Assembly: GCF_910592395.1 (NCBI RefSeq) | Contig: NC_088319.1 | Span: 1,924,001-1,988,000 of the forward strand | Direction: 5' to 3' | Source: Lineus longissimus | Lineage: Eukaryota; Nemertea; Pilidiophora; Heteronemertea; Lineidae | DNA length: 64,000 bases | Position numbers and translations under genes: made by a program | Part shown: positions 1 to 12,231 of the stretch, piece after piece | How the letters are laid out: each line of letters begins with the position of its first letter | How positions within the stretch are numbered: the first letter of the stretch is position 1 | Notes under the pieces: generated by a model | Told to the model about the DNA's origin: nothing | Databases searched by the model: none | Seen by the model: only the letters and a program-made list of their open reading frames with translations

Positions 1-1
1 G

Positions 2-3000
2 ATAGATGCTGGGGCTGATGTTAATGCCAAGGACACTAACAATGTCACACCCTTGCATAAATCAGCATGGGAAGGTCATTCTGATACTGTCAAGATATTG
101 ATAGATGCTGGGGCTGATGTTAATGCCAAGGACACTAACAATGTCACACCCTTGCATAAATCAGCATCGGAAGGTCATTCTGATACTGTCAAGATATTGA
201 TAGATGCTGGGGCTGATGTTGATGCAAAGGGCACTAACAATGTCACACCCTTGCTTGCATCAGCACGGGGAGGTCATTCTGATACTGTCAAGATATTGAT
301 AGATGCTGGGGCTGATGTTAATGCCAAGAACACTGACAATGACACACCCTTGCTTGCATCAGTACGGGGAGGTCATTCTGATACTGTCAAGATATTGATA
401 GATGCTGGGGCTGATGTTGATGCCAAGGACATTAACAATGTCACACCCTTGCATTATATAGCATTGGAAGGTCATTCTGATACTGTCAAGATATTGATAG
501 ATGCTGGGGCTGATGTTCATGCCAAGAACACTAACAATGTCACACCCTTGCATTATTCAGCATGGGAAGGTCATTCTGATACTGTCAAGATATTGATAGA
601 TGCTGGGGCTGATGTTGATGCCAAGAACACTAACAATTTCACACCCTTGCATTATTCAGCATGGGAAGGTTATTCTGATACTGTCAAGATATTGATAGAT
701 GCTGGAGCTGATGTTAATGCCAAGAACACTAACAATGACACACCCTTGCATAAATCAGCATGGGGAGGTCATTCTGATACTGTCAAGATATTGATAGATG
801 CTGGGGCTGATGTTGATGCCAAGAACACTAACAATGACACACCCTTGTTTGCATCAGCACGGGCAGGTCATTCTGATACTGCCAAGATATTGATAGATGC
901 TGGGGCTGATGTTGATGCCAAGAACACTAACAATGTCACACCCTTGCATAAATCAGCATTGGGAGGTCATTCTGATACTGTCAAGATATTGATAGATGCT
1001 GGGGCTGATGTTAATGCCAAGGACACTAACAATGTCACACCCTTGCTTGCATCAGCACGGGGAGGTCATTCTGATACTGTCAAGATATTGATAGATGCTG
1101 GGGCTGATGTTAATGCCAAGGACACTAACAATGTCACACCCTTGCATAAATCAGCATGGGGAGGTCATTCTGATACTGCCAAGATATTGATAGATGCTGG
1201 GACTGATGTTAATGCCAAGACCACTAACAATGTCACACCCTTGCTTGCATCAGCACGGGGAGGTCATTCTGATACTGTCAAGATATTGATAGATGCTGGG
1301 GCTGATGTTGATGCAAAGGGCACTAAGAATGACACACCCTTGCTTGCATCAGCATCGGAAGGTCATTCTGATACTGTCAAGATATTGATAGATGCTGGGG
1401 CTGATGTTGATGCAAAGGGCATTAACAATGACACACCCTTGCTTGCATCAGCACGGGGAGGTCATTCTGATACTGTCAAGATATTGATAGATGCTGGGGC
1501 TGATGTTGATGCCAAGGACATTACCAATGTCACACCCTTGCATTATTCAGCATCGGCAGGTCATTCTGATACTGTCAAGATATTGATAGATGCTGGGGCT
1601 GATGTTAATGCCAAGACCACTAACAATGTCACACCCTTGCTTGCATCAGCACGGGGAGGTCATTCTGATACTGTCAAGATATTGATAGATGCTGGGGCTG
1701 ATGTTGATGCAAAGGGCATTAACAATGTCACACCCTTGCATAAATCAGCATTGGGAGGTCATTCTGATACTGTCAAGATATTGATAGATGCTGGGGCTGA
1801 TGTTAATGACAAGGACATTACCAATGACACACCCTTGCATAAATCAGTATGGGGAGGTCATTCTGATACTGTCAAGATATTGATAGATGCTGGGGCTGAT
1901 GTTGATGCCAAGGACATTACCAATGTCACACCCTTGCATTATTCAGCATCGGCAGGTCATTCTGATACTGTCAAGATATTGATAGATGCTGGGGCTGATG
2001 TTAATGCCAAGACCACTAACAATGTCACACTCTTGCTTGCATCAGCACGGGGAGGTCATTCTGATACTGTCAAGATATTGATAGATGCTGGGGCTGATGT
2101 TAATGCCAAGGACACTAACAATGTCACACCCTTGCATCAAGCAACTAGAAGAGGGGATTTACAAGTAGTTGTGGGACTCATACTAAAGGGGGCTAATGTG
2201 AATCTTAAGAACAACTGTGGTGTGATACCTATTCATCTGGCAGTAGAAGGTAGATACATACAAATCATAAATGAACTAATGAACAAAACTGATTTAGCTG
2301 ACCCTGGTGCACTCTCGATATTACACTCTTTATTACTGGAAACCGATATTGGTATGCTGAAGATTATGTGCCGCAATTCATCAGTCTACCGTGCTTGTGG
2401 CAATTACGGGAGGACCTTACTCCATGTTGCCGGACAACTCGGCTGCCATGAATACATTCAACATTTAACAACATGTGATGGAGTCCAGGTTAATAACAAA
2501 GATCACTTTGGAAAGAGTTCACTCCACTACGCCGTAGAGATTGGGAATGAAGAGACAATACATGAACTTCTAGAAGCTGGTTGTGATGTTCATGAATTAG
2601 ACTTAGCACGGAAGTCAGTTTTGCACCATGCTGCAATAAATGGACACTGCAATCTTATAGGATTTTTCATTGAAAAATATAGGTTAGATCCATATCAGGC
2701 TGATGTTGATGGCAGGAACTGTCTCCATTATGCTGTGATCTATCGAAATGAGGACGTAGTTGCCCTGTTGATGGAGAAATACAGTGATCCTAGGAAGGAT
2801 GCAAGGGACTATCGAAACAAGACACCGACTGACTACTTGCATCAGTGTGAAGAAGGCAGTTTGACATCAAAATACCTTCGAGGCTGGACATCAGGAGTTA
2901 CTGCAATTGAGCTTGGTAACACCGAAAGTGATGATCATACTGCCGGAGAATGCTCTGATATTACAAATATTCCTGACTTGTGCAAAATTTCAGAACAACC

Positions 3001-4312
3001 ATACATTGGGTCTGTAATGGCAATCACAGGACACGATAATGTAAAATTTGTCAAATATGTTAAAGAAAAGGTGCAACAAGTTATAAAAGAGGTACTACCA
3101 CAGATCACGGAAGTGAAGGTTATTGGGGTTGGAAGTTCATTTGAGGCATCAAAGCATGGCATGCCTGATGAATTTGATTTTTTGGTGAAGTTGGGACCTA
3201 TTTATTCTGAAAAAGGTGATAAACATGAAGGATATCAAAATATGAAGGATTTTAATTTCAGGGATGAATCTGTGGGACCTGTCATTGGGTCACATGGGAT
3301 GTGGATGTGGAGCAGACTCATGGAATATTGGAGTGATTGCGTATCAAACAAAAAGGCCACACGAAGTGATGGTGATCGCAGCTTCTGTATGTTATCGCCA
3401 CCTCAGAGACATCCTGATCGTAAAACCTGCACGACATGGATCTGGCTGTACAGTGATGAAATGTTTACCGACTTGCCAATATCAATAGACTTGGTGCCTG
3501 CCATTGAGGTTGACATCGATGAACAGGAAGACTGGGAATTAGCATTGATGATTTTTAAGAGAGAAGACTGGAAACGACCAAATAAGTACATAGTTCCTAA
3601 AATTCCATACAGGACCAGCACGGTAGCACAAAACATTGAACCAGACAAACTTAATCAGCTTGGGCGAGTCTCCTACCCAACAATAGAGGTGGAATTCCTC
3701 AAAACTTTGGATAAACGGATGAAGGCTGTCTTCATCACAGCAAAATGTGTGAGAAAGGCAGAGGTATGTGGCTTCAAAATTAAAAGCAACAAGGGTGATA
3801 TGGTATGTGGCTACAAAATTAAAAACAACAATGTCAATATTAAGTCGGTCAGTGAGTTAGTAACCAGCTACAGATTGAAATCTGTATTCTTGCATCTGGT
3901 TGAACTGTTCCTGAAGTCAGACATGTCCCTCGGGAAAATGGTCCTGATGGTGTATGAACATTTAGAAAAGTGTCTCGAGAGAGATAATCTACCAATGCCC
4001 ATGGATAATAAGGTCAATGTGTTGGCTGGGTCCAAGCTGAGTACAGAAGACAGCCTCCAGGTGACCAGGATCATGGCAAGGTTTGTCAGGCGACTGTACG
4101 AGAGGGATGTCTCAGCTGAACAACGGGAGAGAGACTCAAGAGAAGAGGCTCAGGGACTAACGAGACTAAGAGCAGAGTACGATCAGGAACTGGATGAATG
4201 GACTATTAAGAGGGATCAAAGAAGGAAACCAAATTACTGGGAGGAATTTTTGCCTGATTTTGATAATAAACCAATACTGAATCCAATCCTGTTTCCAAAG
4301 CTTCCCAGGTAG
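2..4312 (+). CDS. Ankyrin-repeat protein with C-terminal cGAS-like/Mab-21 nucleotidyltransferase (gene A, 5' partial)
   Basis: The frame is open from base 2, so the 5' end lies outside the window; there is no ATG near the edge and an apparent start at 53 is a TTG inside a repeat. Twenty-two nearly identical 33-residue ankyrin units (core KILIDAGADV) run to about 2130, followed by about seven diverged ankyrin repeats to about 2850. The C-terminal part (about 3000-4300) has the nucleotidyltransferase signature GSSFEASK then PDEFDF (Glu at 3170, Asp at 3176) and the third acidic residue in SIDLVPAIEV (Asp at 3488). A helical Mab-21-like block follows, with YRLKSVFLHLVELF and DNLPMP. This matches the cGAS/MAB21 family layout. 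All three catalytic acids are present, so it may be an active cyclic-dinucleotide synthase; that is inference. No cGAS-type zinc thumb is obvious. Ankyrin repeats usually bind protein partners. The nearest relative in the window is gene C, with an almost identical C-terminal half. Confidence 0.9.
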   Translation: MDAGADVNAKDTNNVTPLHKSAWEGHSDTVKILIDAGADVNAKDTNNVTPLHKSASEGHSDTVKILIDAGADVDAKGTNNVTPLLASARGGHSDTVKILIDAGADVNAKNTDNDTPLLASVRGGHSDTVKILIDAGADVDAKDINNVTPLHYIALEGHSDTVKILIDAGADVHAKNTNNVTPLHYSAWEGHSDTVKILIDAGADVDAKNTNNFTPLHYSAWEGYSDTVKILIDAGADVNAKNTNNDTPLHKSAWGGHSDTVKILIDAGADVDAKNTNNDTPLFASARAGHSDTAKILIDAGADVDAKNTNNVTPLHKSALGGHSDTVKILIDAGADVNAKDTNNVTPLLASARGGHSDTVKILIDAGADVNAKDTNNVTPLHKSAWGGHSDTAKILIDAGTDVNAKTTNNVTPLLASARGGHSDTVKILIDAGADVDAKGTKNDTPLLASASEGHSDTVKILIDAGADVDAKGINNDTPLLASARGGHSDTVKILIDAGADVDAKDITNVTPLHYSASAGHSDTVKILIDAGADVNAKTTNNVTPLLASARGGHSDTVKILIDAGADVDAKGINNVTPLHKSALGGHSDTVKILIDAGADVNDKDITNDTPLHKSVWGGHSDTVKILIDAGADVDAKDITNVTPLHYSASAGHSDTVKILIDAGADVNAKTTNNVTLLLASARGGHSDTVKILIDAGADVNAKDTNNVTPLHQATRRGDLQVVVGLILKGANVNLKNNCGVIPIHLAVEGRYIQIINELMNKTDLADPGALSILHSLLLETDIGMLKIMCRNSSVYRACGNYGRTLLHVAGQLGCHEYIQHLTTCDGVQVNNKDHFGKSSLHYAVEIGNEETIHELLEAGCDVHELDLARKSVLHHAAINGHCNLIGFFIEKYRLDPYQADVDGRNCLHYAVIYRNEDVVALLMEKYSDPRKDARDYRNKTPTDYLHQCEEGSLTSKYLRGWTSGVTAIELGNTESDDHTAGECSDITNIPDLCKISEQPYIGSVMAITGHDNVKFVKYVKEKVQQVIKEVLPQITEVKVIGVGSSFEASKHGMPDEFDFLVKLGPIYSEKGDKHEGYQNMKDFNFRDESVGPVIGSHGMWMWSRLMEYWSDCVSNKKATRSDGDRSFCMLSPPQRHPDRKTCTTWIWLYSDEMFTDLPISIDLVPAIEVDIDEQEDWELALMIFKREDWKRPNKYIVPKIPYRTSTVAQNIEPDKLNQLGRVSYPTIEVEFLKTLDKRMKAVFITAKCVRKAEVCGFKIKSNKGDMVCGYKIKNNNVNIKSVSELVTSYRLKSVFLHLVELFLKSDMSLGKMVLMVYEHLEKCLERDNLPMPMDNKVNVLAGSKLSTEDSLQVTRIMARFVRRLYERDVSAEQRERDSREEAQGLTRLRAEYDQELDEWTIKRDQRRKPNYWEEFLPDFDNKPILNPILFPKLPR

Positions 4313-4399
4313 TGACATTCGGTTACATCACACCAGTTTCTTTCTCGGTGTAGTTTAACCCTTTCTTCTGGAGACATAGCCATGAACCTTTCAAAGCTG

Positions 4400-4405
4400 A
4401 ATAAA
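4400..4405 (+). terminator. Polyadenylation signal of gene A
   Basis: AATAAA lies 88 bp after the stop codon of gene A. The same 3' untranslated sequence and signal follow gene C at 63948-63953, so the signal belongs to the duplicated gene unit. Confidence 0.7.
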
Positions 4406-4744
4406 TGATAAATGCACTTAAGTCTATATGCTTACAGCAAAAAGTTCTTATGTCTCCTCAAATGCGTGGTTCTGCAATATATTGTGTCTATTCAAGCATT
4501 GTAGGTCTCTGGTAGCGCCTTGGGGACGGAATCCAAGCTGAGGTTCCTAATGTAACCAATGGTTAACAACCACAGGCTTCGTCATCAATGATAACTGTTA
4601 TGAATTCGGTGCTCATTGACTGATTGAGTTAGCTTGTGTGTAAGTAACTCAAATGAAAAAGCTACGGCCGTGTGTGAGCATCGGATCAATCTTTGGCAGA
4701 CAAGTTATAACCATTCTGCTAAAGAAACATGCTATATATGGGTA

Positions 4745-5000
4745 TGGGGCAGAAGCAGCACAGTGGAAGAGAGTCGGCCTCTGGATCGAGAGGTTGTGGG
4801 TTTGACTCCCAGCTAAGTCACTGCTTGGTTCCCCTACTGGTCGAGTTCAAGTGAGCGTCTTCTGGTTGCTCCTTGAAATCCGTGATTGATTTCTGTGGAG
4901 ACCAGGTAATCATATGGTACCCCAAAAGTGCTTTGAACAGGGAAACATTGAAAAGCGCGATATAAGAACTCAACGTGATTATTTTATCATAGTTTAGACT
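4745..5000 (+). mobile_element. tRNA-derived SINE
   Basis: The head (4745-4815) resembles a tRNA gene: an A-box-like GCACAGTGGAAGAG, an anticodon-arm-like stem CCTCT/AGAGG, and a B-box-like GGGTTTGACTCCC. It is followed by an unrelated body and a tail containing AAAGCGCGATATAAG, similar to the 3' tails of many animal SINEs. Boundaries are approximate and no target-site duplication was found. Confidence 0.6.
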
Positions 5001-6617
5001 GGCTGATTTGCCAAATATCATTTGACTCTTGTGACCTTGAATATTTGGTCAAATCTAAGGTGCTCAGCTGACAGATTGGGGGTGGGCCAATGAAAATGAG
5101 CCCACAGCTACATGTAAATATGGAATTGTGCAAATAGTATCAGAGCTGGTACCTATTAAATATTGCAGACACATTTATACTATATTTACTATCCTTTGTA
5201 CATATTACAGAGAAAATCGGATGACCATAGCTCAAACACTGGGACTATAAGAGCAGTTATGGAAATCAGACATTTTTGATAGTTCGCGCAACTATCTATT
5301 TTTTTATGTATTTTAATGTATCTTGATCATTCTCGTTTCACAATGTTACTTAATTAGCTTCCGACAATCATTTAGCACAGCTTAGTTAAGAATAACATTT
5401 AAACAATTTTTTATAATTTGTTTTAATGAGCTTGTTTCATGTGTTATTGAGATGTTGGATCAGCCACTCAAAAACATGTTTGTGTTGGGCTATTTTTGAA
5501 TTTCTGTCCCCAGGTGAATTTGTGTTGTAATACAAATGTAGTTGTTACATGTACTAGATTTCTTTGTGAATCTAATGTTATTATCTAAATTCAGATTTTG
5601 GACTCCAGACTGGGAACAAACATAATTAGTTTTCCTCTCTGTGATGATGAATGCATATTGAATTTATGAAGTTTTTGAAGCTAAATAGCAAACTCATGCC
5701 ATTTAATCTCTTTGACCTCGAACATTAGGTCAAATGAAAAACTTGTATGAGAGGTGCCTATGATGATAATACTGTCATAAATTGAAGATTTGCTGCACTA
5801 TTTATGTTTTAAGTTTTCGCCCTCTGGTGGCTAAATTAAGGGTCAGATTGAACTGAAATTAAGTGTCAAAGGTCATCTGACCGAGGGGATTATGTGTACA
5901 AAATTTGAATTTCATAGGAGGTTATCTTGATATCAAACATACCTTATCTCGGTATCACACATCACTTGTACTGTAGAAGAACAAAATAAAACATACCTGA
6001 GCAAACCCAAGATAAAATAACTGATAGTCGGTCATATTTATCCCAGGCAGGGGGTGCTCTGACCCGTGAACTTTACGCCAGTCCTGATAAGCCTGAAAAA
6101 CAAAACATTTCCGAGTTAGGGCGCATGTCAAATATCACGGGGCTGAGAAAATGAACACGCTTGATCTCTCTCCCAGGCCTTTCAATTACATTGACACCCT
6201 TACACCTTGTAATTTTTTAACCTTTTTTGGGGACATGTTTTTTTCACTATTAAGCCTTTGGGGACATTTTGTGTGGCAAGCCATCGAAATTAGTCAAAAA
6301 TTCAGTGGGCATTTGAAGTATGTCTCTTATTTTTTGTCGCCACATGAAAATGACACATTTGGGTGTATCAGGCATTAATTTATGACATTAAGGAACAGAA
6401 TTAAGCATGTTGAGGCATAGAAAAGGCTTCAGGGGTCAATTACCCCTAATATTCACGTCTCTTTTTTCATGATTGGCGAAAATTCATGAAAGAGATAAAA
6501 TTTTTAACGGTTTTCAGTTTAGTGGATTATGAAATAGCTTCCAGTTTTTCAAACCAATAAGTATTTTTTCGGAATTTTGATTATTACACATCTACATATA
6601 GGTAAATCTAGTTTTTC
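5001..6617. other. Intergenic, no gene seen
   Basis: AT-rich unique-looking sequence. Short open frames here (for example near 6151-6378) have no recognisable motif and no repeat support. I see no gene or mobile element. Confidence 0.5.
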
Positions 6618-6736
6618 GGCTTGACCTAGGTTGTATAGGCTTGACCTAGGTTGTATAGGCTTGACCTAGGTTGTATAGGCTTGAACTAGGTTTTCGGCTT
6701 GACCTAGGTTGTATGGGCTTGACCTAGGTTGTATAA
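6618..6736. repeat. 20-bp minisatellite
   Basis: About six tandem copies of GGCTTGACCTAGGTTGTATA, with one variant unit in which the spacer is TTTTC. Confidence 0.85.
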
Positions 6737-8044
6737 TACTATTTCTTATTGGTCAAAATGAATTCAGGATTCTCTTTATATATTCGTTAAATGCTTTAGG
6801 TTTGAAGTACTTCAACTGGGATGTTGATCAATGATAATTCTAAAACACCTTGGTTACAATGAACCACAGTTTACAGTGTATAACGCACTCAGTGCCTCAT
6901 TTTGACGGCAGCAGTTATGATCAGGCAACCACGGCCTGCGTTGGTGCAAAATATGGAAGCGGTGAAAAGCAGTCAAAATCTCATTTTTTTGTGTAGATTG
7001 GTGTGTTTTATAATAGAAATGGATACCTCACTGATAGTAATGGTTGTCTCTCACCAAACACTGCTCGGGGAGAAGCGATTTTGCCCAAAATCTCAGCCGC
7101 CAAATTGGTTTTGACCAATATTTTAGATGAGACATCATTGGTATAAATTTCTAAACCATTTAAAGCCTGATCTTCACCACTTCACAGAAAATATTTATTA
7201 CAACTTTGCGAGACTGAGGTATTCTGAATGGCAGCTTTGGTAACTTACTGCGGTAGCTGAGCATGATTTTCATACAAGATTTTCCAGGGTGAAAACTTTT
7301 GTTCTTCGAGTATTTTGGCGTCAATATGATGTAAACAACATTTTGCTCCAGAAACTCGGGCTTTATGGGGTGGCATTTCCGTGGAGACTCGGGCTCCAAC
7401 TTGTTAAAAGAACTTCTCAAACTGGGACCATATTCTCATGTACTTGTCCGCCAAACTTAGTATATTTTCTATTTCATGTTGAGTATGTTTCAACTTCAGT
7501 TCTATTGTTTGAGTATTCAGGGGCGGAGCTAGCATTTTGGTTTGGCGGGGGGGGGGGAGCAGAAGTGTTTTTGGGTGTGAAATATGACACTGCTTGAAAT
7601 TTATGGGCCAAAATCATGGTCAAAAACACATTTTGGTGACTTCATGAGGCTTTTTGCACCTCCCCCCTCGTAGCTACAAACCTGAGAGAGGGCGATATGT
7701 TGGACAAGTTGTAAACAGTTCATATTAGGGAGGTTGAGATCTGGGACTTATCACGGATCGAGTATGGATAAAAACGTACAGAAAATTCGTCCTCTTTCTA
7801 CCGAGTATTCTTCGTATATGTATAAGGCTCCTTGATAAGTTGAAGACACTATCAAGGCAGAAATATTTGAATGCCTTTTATGTAGAAAGAGTTTTGGCTG
7901 CAAAAACGAAAATCTAATTACTGAGTCTAAATTACCATGGTAACTCAGAGTCGTTGTAAAACCGGTAATTTGGTATTACCACATTCTGACCTTGGTGGGT
8001 GGGATTGTGTATAGTCCATTCATAAATCTGTTGTCTGTGTTGTT
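6737..8044. other. Intergenic, no gene seen
   Basis: Noncoding-looking sequence with a G homopolymer near 7545-7557. Small open frames at 6902-7114 and 7289-7597 have no recognisable domain. Confidence 0.45.
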
Positions 8045-8225
8045 TAGTAGAACCTCTCTATTAAGGACACCATTGGGTGTGACAAGTGTTGTCCTTAATA
8101 GAGAGGTGTCCTGATAAGAGAGCTCAAATTGAATGGAAACAATCAATTTGGGTCTAAAACTAGTGTCCTTAAGAGAGAAGTTGTATTAAATAGAGTGGTG
8201 TCTGCTTAGGGAGGTCCACTACTGG
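8045..8225. mobile_element. pogo/Tigger-like MITE, diverged copy
   Basis: Inverted ends resemble CAGTAGAACCTCTC and its complement GGAGGTCCACTACTG, with internal inverted TTAAGGACACC motifs. It is related to the better preserved copy at 40060-40218. There is no coding capacity. Confidence 0.55.
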
Positions 8226-8720
8226 TATTGGGTGTTATTATGCTATTTCATAAATATGCAAAATTGCAATTTCACGAAATTGCGAAATAAAAGGTTGACA
8301 AATACTTCTGGGTTTACGGTAATGTTGGGCAATAAAATTTGATTTAAGAAAAACTGAATTCTGAAGAAATCGGTCCAGTATCTTTTGCACAGCGGATCAA
8401 AAGGACGCGAACATTTACTTCTGAATAGTACAGTAAACCATGATAAAACTTGTGTATGTTATCTAAATATTTGTATTTCATGAACTTGTACTTGTTGTAA
8501 GACTTTGACTTTAACTTGGATGTTGTAGATCAATAATAAATTGAATTCTCTACCTGAACCTTATTTACATATTTTACAGATCTTCCTGGTCCCCCTTCAT
8601 TAGAGATTTTTACGTGAATTTTCAGCCCCTTTTCATCTCCTCCTCAGGAGTGTACTATGGCACGGCTTGACAAGCCAGCCACGGAGGAAGGCCTTTATGG
8701 CCTCATGTTTGGCGTGGAAT

Positions 8721-8960
8721 CTTTGCCAGACAGGCTACAACCCGAGCACTTCTAATCAAGGACCATTTGTACCCCTCGGTGGAGCAGCAACAACTCCCCA
8801 AATTGGCTACAACTGGCAACACAGGGATCTTTGCCAGACAGGCTACAAACCGAGCACTTCTAGTCAATGACCATTTGTACCCCTCGGTGGAGCAGCAACA
8901 ACTCCCCAAATTGGCTACAACTGGCAACACAGGGATCTTTGCCAGACAGGCTACCGCCAG
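8721..8960. repeat. 108-bp tandem repeat, about 2.2 copies
   Basis: CTTTGCCAGACAGGCTAC recurs at 8721, 8829 and 8937, a period of 108 bp. The period is a multiple of three, so frames stay open across it on both strands; I do not treat these as genes. Confidence 0.8.
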
Positions 8961-8980
8961 TAACCATTTATACCCATCGG

Positions 8981-9352
8981 ACCAGGGTCCTAATGACCAC
9001 TGTGGTCAGAGACCTGTGCCAATACCGCAGCCCCTCACATCAAACCAGGGTCCTAATGACCGCTGTGGTCAGAGACCTGTGCCAATACCGCGGCCCCTCA
9101 CATCAAACCAGGGTCCTAATGACCGCTGTGGTCAGAGACCTGTGCCAATACTGCAGCCCCTCGCATCAAACCAGGGTCCTAATGACCGCTGTGGTCAGAG
9201 ACCTGTGCCAATACCGCAGCCCCTCACATCAAACCAGGGTCCTAATGACCGCTGTGGTCAGAGACCTGTGCCAATACTGCAGCCCCTCACATCAAACCAG
9301 GGTCCTAATGACCGCTGTGGTCAGAGACCTGTGCCAATACCGCAGCCCCTCC
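8981..9352. repeat. 63-bp minisatellite, 6 copies
   Basis: ACCAGGGTCCTAATGACC begins at 8981, 9044, 9107, 9170, 9233 and 9296, an exact 63-bp period with few substitutions. Because 63 is divisible by three, two plus-strand frames remain open (205 and 168 codons). One gives a 21-residue Pro/Gln-rich repeat. An exon of a repeat protein is possible but nothing else supports it. Confidence 0.85.
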
Positions 9353-10110
9353 TACCTGATACTTACACTATAAGCAGCCTTTAACCCTCCGTTGTCGGCT
9401 ATATTTTCACCAACCGTCTGTTGACCATTTATCTGAAGCGAAGAAGGTTGGTTTGATTTACGAAAGAAGAGACACGAATCAGCACCTGCCATCAAATCAT
9501 GAAATAGTCACAGCTACCGGAGCAAACCTACCATCTGCACTTAAACTAAACGTGAAAAGCAGGGCATGACTAACAGAACTTCCCTCAGGGTTTTAGCTGG
9601 TGCTAACAGTGATGACGCAGCCATACGCACTGAGGCTTCATGGGCGTTTCAGGAGCCATTCTAATCACCTCTACCACAGCAGAGAAAAGGTGACACACCA
9701 CGACAAAATGAGTCGCATGTCGCACAGAAGATGAGCCTAAAATGACACCAGGAAATAACAGAAGAAATTGATGTCGTCAGATTTTACAAAAGGCGGACAA
9801 CAGTGAAATGAACAACCAGTCCATCTCAACCTGTCAAGCTCGGAGCGACATGCGACTCTTTTTATCGTGGTTGGTCAAAAGTACGAACCACATCACTTTG
9901 GTTGTTCTTGGCGTTCGGTGATTTTTCGATCAAATTGCATTGGATTCGATGGAATGGAGCCAAGCTCGAAGAGTTTTGTGCGGACAAGCTGCTTAATTGT
10001 TGGTAAGTGTGACAGAATTGAATTGGACACCGTACTGTTGTCTCTCTGTACCAATGATGGAAACGCCAGAGGAGTATGAGGGAGGTTACCAGGACGTGTT
10101 GTCCATAATG
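9353..10110. other. Flank between minisatellite and Penelope-like element
   Basis: No gene recognised. Part may be the 3' untranslated or terminal-repeat sequence of the adjacent Penelope-like element, but I could not find its boundary. Confidence 0.35.
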
Positions 10111-12231
10111 TTAAGTCCTAGCGGCGACATGGTGCGCAGACGATGGATCCAGGAATACTCTCTGGGGTGTCCTTAGGCCTTGGCGATTGCGCCATCTGGG
10201 GCGATGTGCATAAATTCTAGGACATAGATTGAGAAGTCCTTGAGGCCATGATGATCTGGGAGGTTGAAATGATGTCCTATGACATCCGTTGCAATGTTTT
10301 TGGTAAAACTGTAGAAGTGATTTTGAAAACGTTCTAGTAAAGATCGTTTGGTTTCGCCGACGTATTGTATGTGACATTGACGGCATTCGATGCAATAAAT
10401 CACATTATTGCTTTTACAACATATTTTTGTCTTTGTGTTGTATGATTTGCCTGTGGTATGGCTGGTGATTTGACCAGACGTGTCCAGACGGGGGCAGTAT
10501 CTGCATGTCCTCGGGGAAAGACAATTCCACCGAGGTTGGGAGGCAGTAGTGGTGTTGGTAACTGCGCGAAGTTGGCCTAATCTGGCTCGGACTAGGTTGT
10601 CTCTGAGGTTTTTTGATCTTCTGAAGCCATGTATGACCGGTGTCTCATACAAGTGAACAGTAGTTTTGTGTCTAGCTAGGATGTCCCTGTTTTCTTTAAG
10701 GATGACGGCTGGTTAAGTCAGTGCCGGGTTGTAGGTTGTGACAAAGAAAAATGGGGGTTTTTCTTCATCATCAGGGGCCCCTTGGGTGGCGATTGGGTTA
10801 AGAAATGCGTTGCGATCTTGCCTGTGTGCTTTTACCATGGTTTTCTCTATCAATGGCTTGGGGAAGCCTCTGCGGACGAAATGCTGTACAATCTCGGGTG
10901 CATGTTTCTCGAAGTCCTCCCGGTTCGAACATATTCTCCGAATTCTTAGGAATTGTCCATAGGGTATGCAATTTTTGCATGACATTATATGGGCTGATGA
11001 GTACAACAGGTAGTTGTGAGCATCGGTGGGTTTGGTGTACAGATCTGTGTATATCTAACCGTCAGTAGTGACGTGAATCTGAGTGTCAAGGAACTTGACG
11101 CTGGTCTCTGAGATTTCGGCAGTGAATTTGATGGTTGGATGTACCGAGTTTAGTGACGTCACAAATTGTTCAACCTCCTCTCTGGTTTGCGGGAAGAGAG
11201 CGAAGATGTCGTCAATGAATCTGCCCCAAAAGAGTGGTTTCGTGGGGTTAGTTTATACATGCCGCTCTTCAAAATCGGCCATGAAGAGATTTGCGAATGA
11301 GGGTGCCACTTTGGTCCCCATGGCTGTGTCTGAAACTTGCATGTAGTTCTGGTTGTTGAACTGGAAGTTATTTTGTGATAAAACTAAGTCCAAAAGTTTG
11401 ATGATGGACTGGTTAGTAGGGCCTATTTGGGCGCCCCTGTTTCTAGGATGGCGTGCCACAGCTCTTTTACTCTCCCATATGGTTATGTTGGTATAGAGGG
11501 ATGTGACATCTAAAGTGACCAGCAGGATGCCAGGTGGGATTTGTCCCAGGGCTGTCATGGACTGTTGAAAATGGGTTGTGTCCTTGATGTATGAACGTGT
11601 GTTCTGAACCAATGGTTGCAGAAAATGGTCCGCTAATTGGGAGATGCGTTCTGTTGGGCAATCATCAGCAGACATAATGGGCCTACCTGGTGGTGGCAGT
11701 GTCCCTTTATTTATTTTTGGCTGTAAATAGAACTCCGGAGTTTTGGGTTCCGTTTGGGCGAGATCATCATACATTTTTTTTGAGTGATTTCACCCGTTTG
11801 CAGCATGTCCTTAAGAAAGGATGTGACATTGTCCGCGTGGGTTTGGGTCATGCTATCGAGGGTCGGACGGTAGTGTGTCCGATTTGACAGTTGACGTTCC
11901 GCTTCCTTGATGTAATCACTTCTGTTCATGATTACTGCGGCAGATCATTTGTCTGCGGGTTTTATAACGACCTGAGGCATGTCCTTGAGTTGGATCAATG
12001 CTTCTCTTTCTGCCCCGGTGAGGTTGTGCGAGGCAGGTGAGTATAGAGGGATGCGATCGAAGTGGTTTTCATTCGTCCTGATAAAAGCCTCTTGAAGATC
12101 TGGGGGACCAGGGGGTTCCATTTTGAGGGCAATTTTAATTTGCGTTTAAGATCGTTGGGCCTGGTGGGGGTTGGGTCTGAGTCAGCGTCACTTTCATAAA
12201 AAAATTCCCCGCATGCGTCTGAGACTGACAT
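10111..12231 (-). mobile_element. Decayed Penelope-like retroelement (RT + GIY-YIG endonuclease)
   Basis: Minus-strand fragments in order: 12231-11995; 11929-11711 (NRSDYIKEAERQLS, typical N-terminal RT region); 11774-11253, with FYLQPKINK, GRPIMS and LLVTLDVTSLYTNI; an RT catalytic FIDD at 11206-11220; 11006-10713; and 10652-10173, with the GIY-YIG-type endonuclease region (VIYCIECRQCHIQYVGET then a Cys-rich knuckle upstream). Fragments change frame and overlap, so the open reading frame is broken by several frameshifts and the copy is dead. The combination of RT and GIY-YIG in this order is diagnostic of Penelope-like elements. Ends and terminal repeats were not defined. Confidence 0.85.

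Noticed and set aside
359-553. Minus-strand and alternative-frame open frames inside the ankyrin arrays and capsid genes
   Set aside because: They are shadows of the coding frame, repeated with the 99-bp unit.
7512-7690. hAT-type MITE starting CAGGGGCGGAGCTAGC
   Set aside because: The left end resembles hAT termini, but the right end is not a matching inverted copy and no 8-bp duplication was seen.
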